From: Syntrophorhabdus sp.
Lineage (GTDB): Bacteria; Desulfobacterota; BSN033; UBA1163
Length of the DNA: 6,026 nucleotides
Direction of reading: 5' to 3'
NCBI GenBank assembly: GCA_020724025.1
Contig: DYHU01000142.1
Coordinates: 3,251 to 9,276, forward strand
Position 1 is the first letter of the stretch; every line of letters begins with the position of its first letter. Positions 5,816-6,026 of the stretch are shown piece by piece. The notes under the pieces are model-generated. The model saw nothing but the letters and a program-made list of their open reading frames with translations. It was not told the DNA's origin and searched no databases. The position numbers and the translations under genes are program-made.

Positions 5816-5841
5816 AGTAGTCTGCTTTAAAGTAGACTACT
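5816..5841. repeat. 26-bp near-perfect palindrome between convergent genes
   Basis: Arms AGTAGTCT and AGACTACT enclose a G/T mismatch pair and the self-complementary core CTTTAAAG. Only one base pair of 13 departs from full symmetry, and in RNA it would be a G-U pair. It lies between the VapC-like toxin and the convergent gene ending at 5892. No T-run follows on either strand, so a classical terminator is not supported. An operator or a small dispersed repeat is possible. Confidence 0.5.
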
Positions 5842-5891
5842 CAAAAGGAGACAAAGGGGAAACTTGACCTTCGTCAATCAAGAATCGGCAA

Positions 5892-6026
5892 TTATCCTTT
5901 TCGGGCCTGTCTGATTTCATCCAAATAAAACTTGATCAAAGGAGACATCTCAGGCGGTTGCCATTCTGTCTTCTTCGGATCCTCGGGCCAGGTGAAGGGA
6001 AGGTGAAAGACCTCTCCCGGCCTCTT
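5892..6026 (-). CDS. C-terminal fragment of an unidentified protein, 5' end beyond the window
   Basis: An open minus-strand frame runs in from the right edge and ends at TAA (5892-5894), giving the last 44 residues. It begins KRPGEVFHLPFTWPEDPKK and ends in a helical LIKFYLDEIRQARKG. The composition (W, P, aromatic and charged residues in a plausible order) and the edge-to-stop openness suggest a real gene. I do not recognise the family and assign no function. Confidence 0.6.
   Translation of the reverse strand, partial: KRPGEVFHLPFTWPEDPKKTEWQPPEMSPLIKFYLDEIRQARKG

Overview
The window looks like a chromosomal segment of an anaerobic or facultative bacterium. The best clue is the leftmost gene, an ATP-dependent activase of the BcrAD/BadFG/HgdC type, which re-reduces oxygen-sensitive 2-hydroxyacyl-CoA dehydratases or benzoyl-CoA-type reductases. 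Composition is moderate in G+C, Shine-Dalgarno sites are strong and genes are short and densely packed. A Desulfobacterota (former Deltaproteobacteria)-like host is a reasonable guess, but this is inference; no rRNA or marker gene is present.

Layout. Bases 1-899 (minus) hold the activase, whose 3' end leaves the window. Bases 900-1152 are non-coding and contain a 22-bp AT-rich palindrome and a long GC-rich hairpin of the dispersed-repeat kind. An acylphosphatase (1153-1431, plus) converges on, and overlaps by 7 bp, a small single-pass membrane protein (1425-1652, minus). A two-helix membrane protein of unknown function follows (1834-2574, plus). Next comes a lipoprotein MsrA-MsrB fusion on the minus strand (2668-3771), for protein methionine sulfoxide repair outside the cytoplasm.

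The right third is accessory in character. After a roughly 330-bp AT-rich gene-free stretch come two different type II toxin-antitoxin modules in tandem on the plus strand. The first is a Phd/YefM-type antitoxin with a PIN toxin (4099-4790). The second is a ribbon-helix-helix-type antitoxin with a VapC-like PIN toxin (4979-5619). In each pair the stop codon of the antitoxin overlaps the toxin start by 4 bp (ATGA and TTGA), so toxin translation is probably coupled to antitoxin translation. Each module has its own candidate promoter with repeats placed where autoregulatory operators would be: a perfect 12-bp palindrome plus a half-site 33 bp away for the first, and two 10-bp direct repeats 20 bp apart for the second.

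The window closes with a non-coding stretch carrying a 26-bp near-perfect palindrome and the last 44 codons of an unidentified minus-strand gene. I see no CRISPR array, tRNA, rRNA or intact insertion sequence. Nothing here convinces me of a wholly new system; the least explained items are the 246-residue membrane protein, the two intergenic palindromes and the operator arrangement of the tandem toxin-antitoxin modules.
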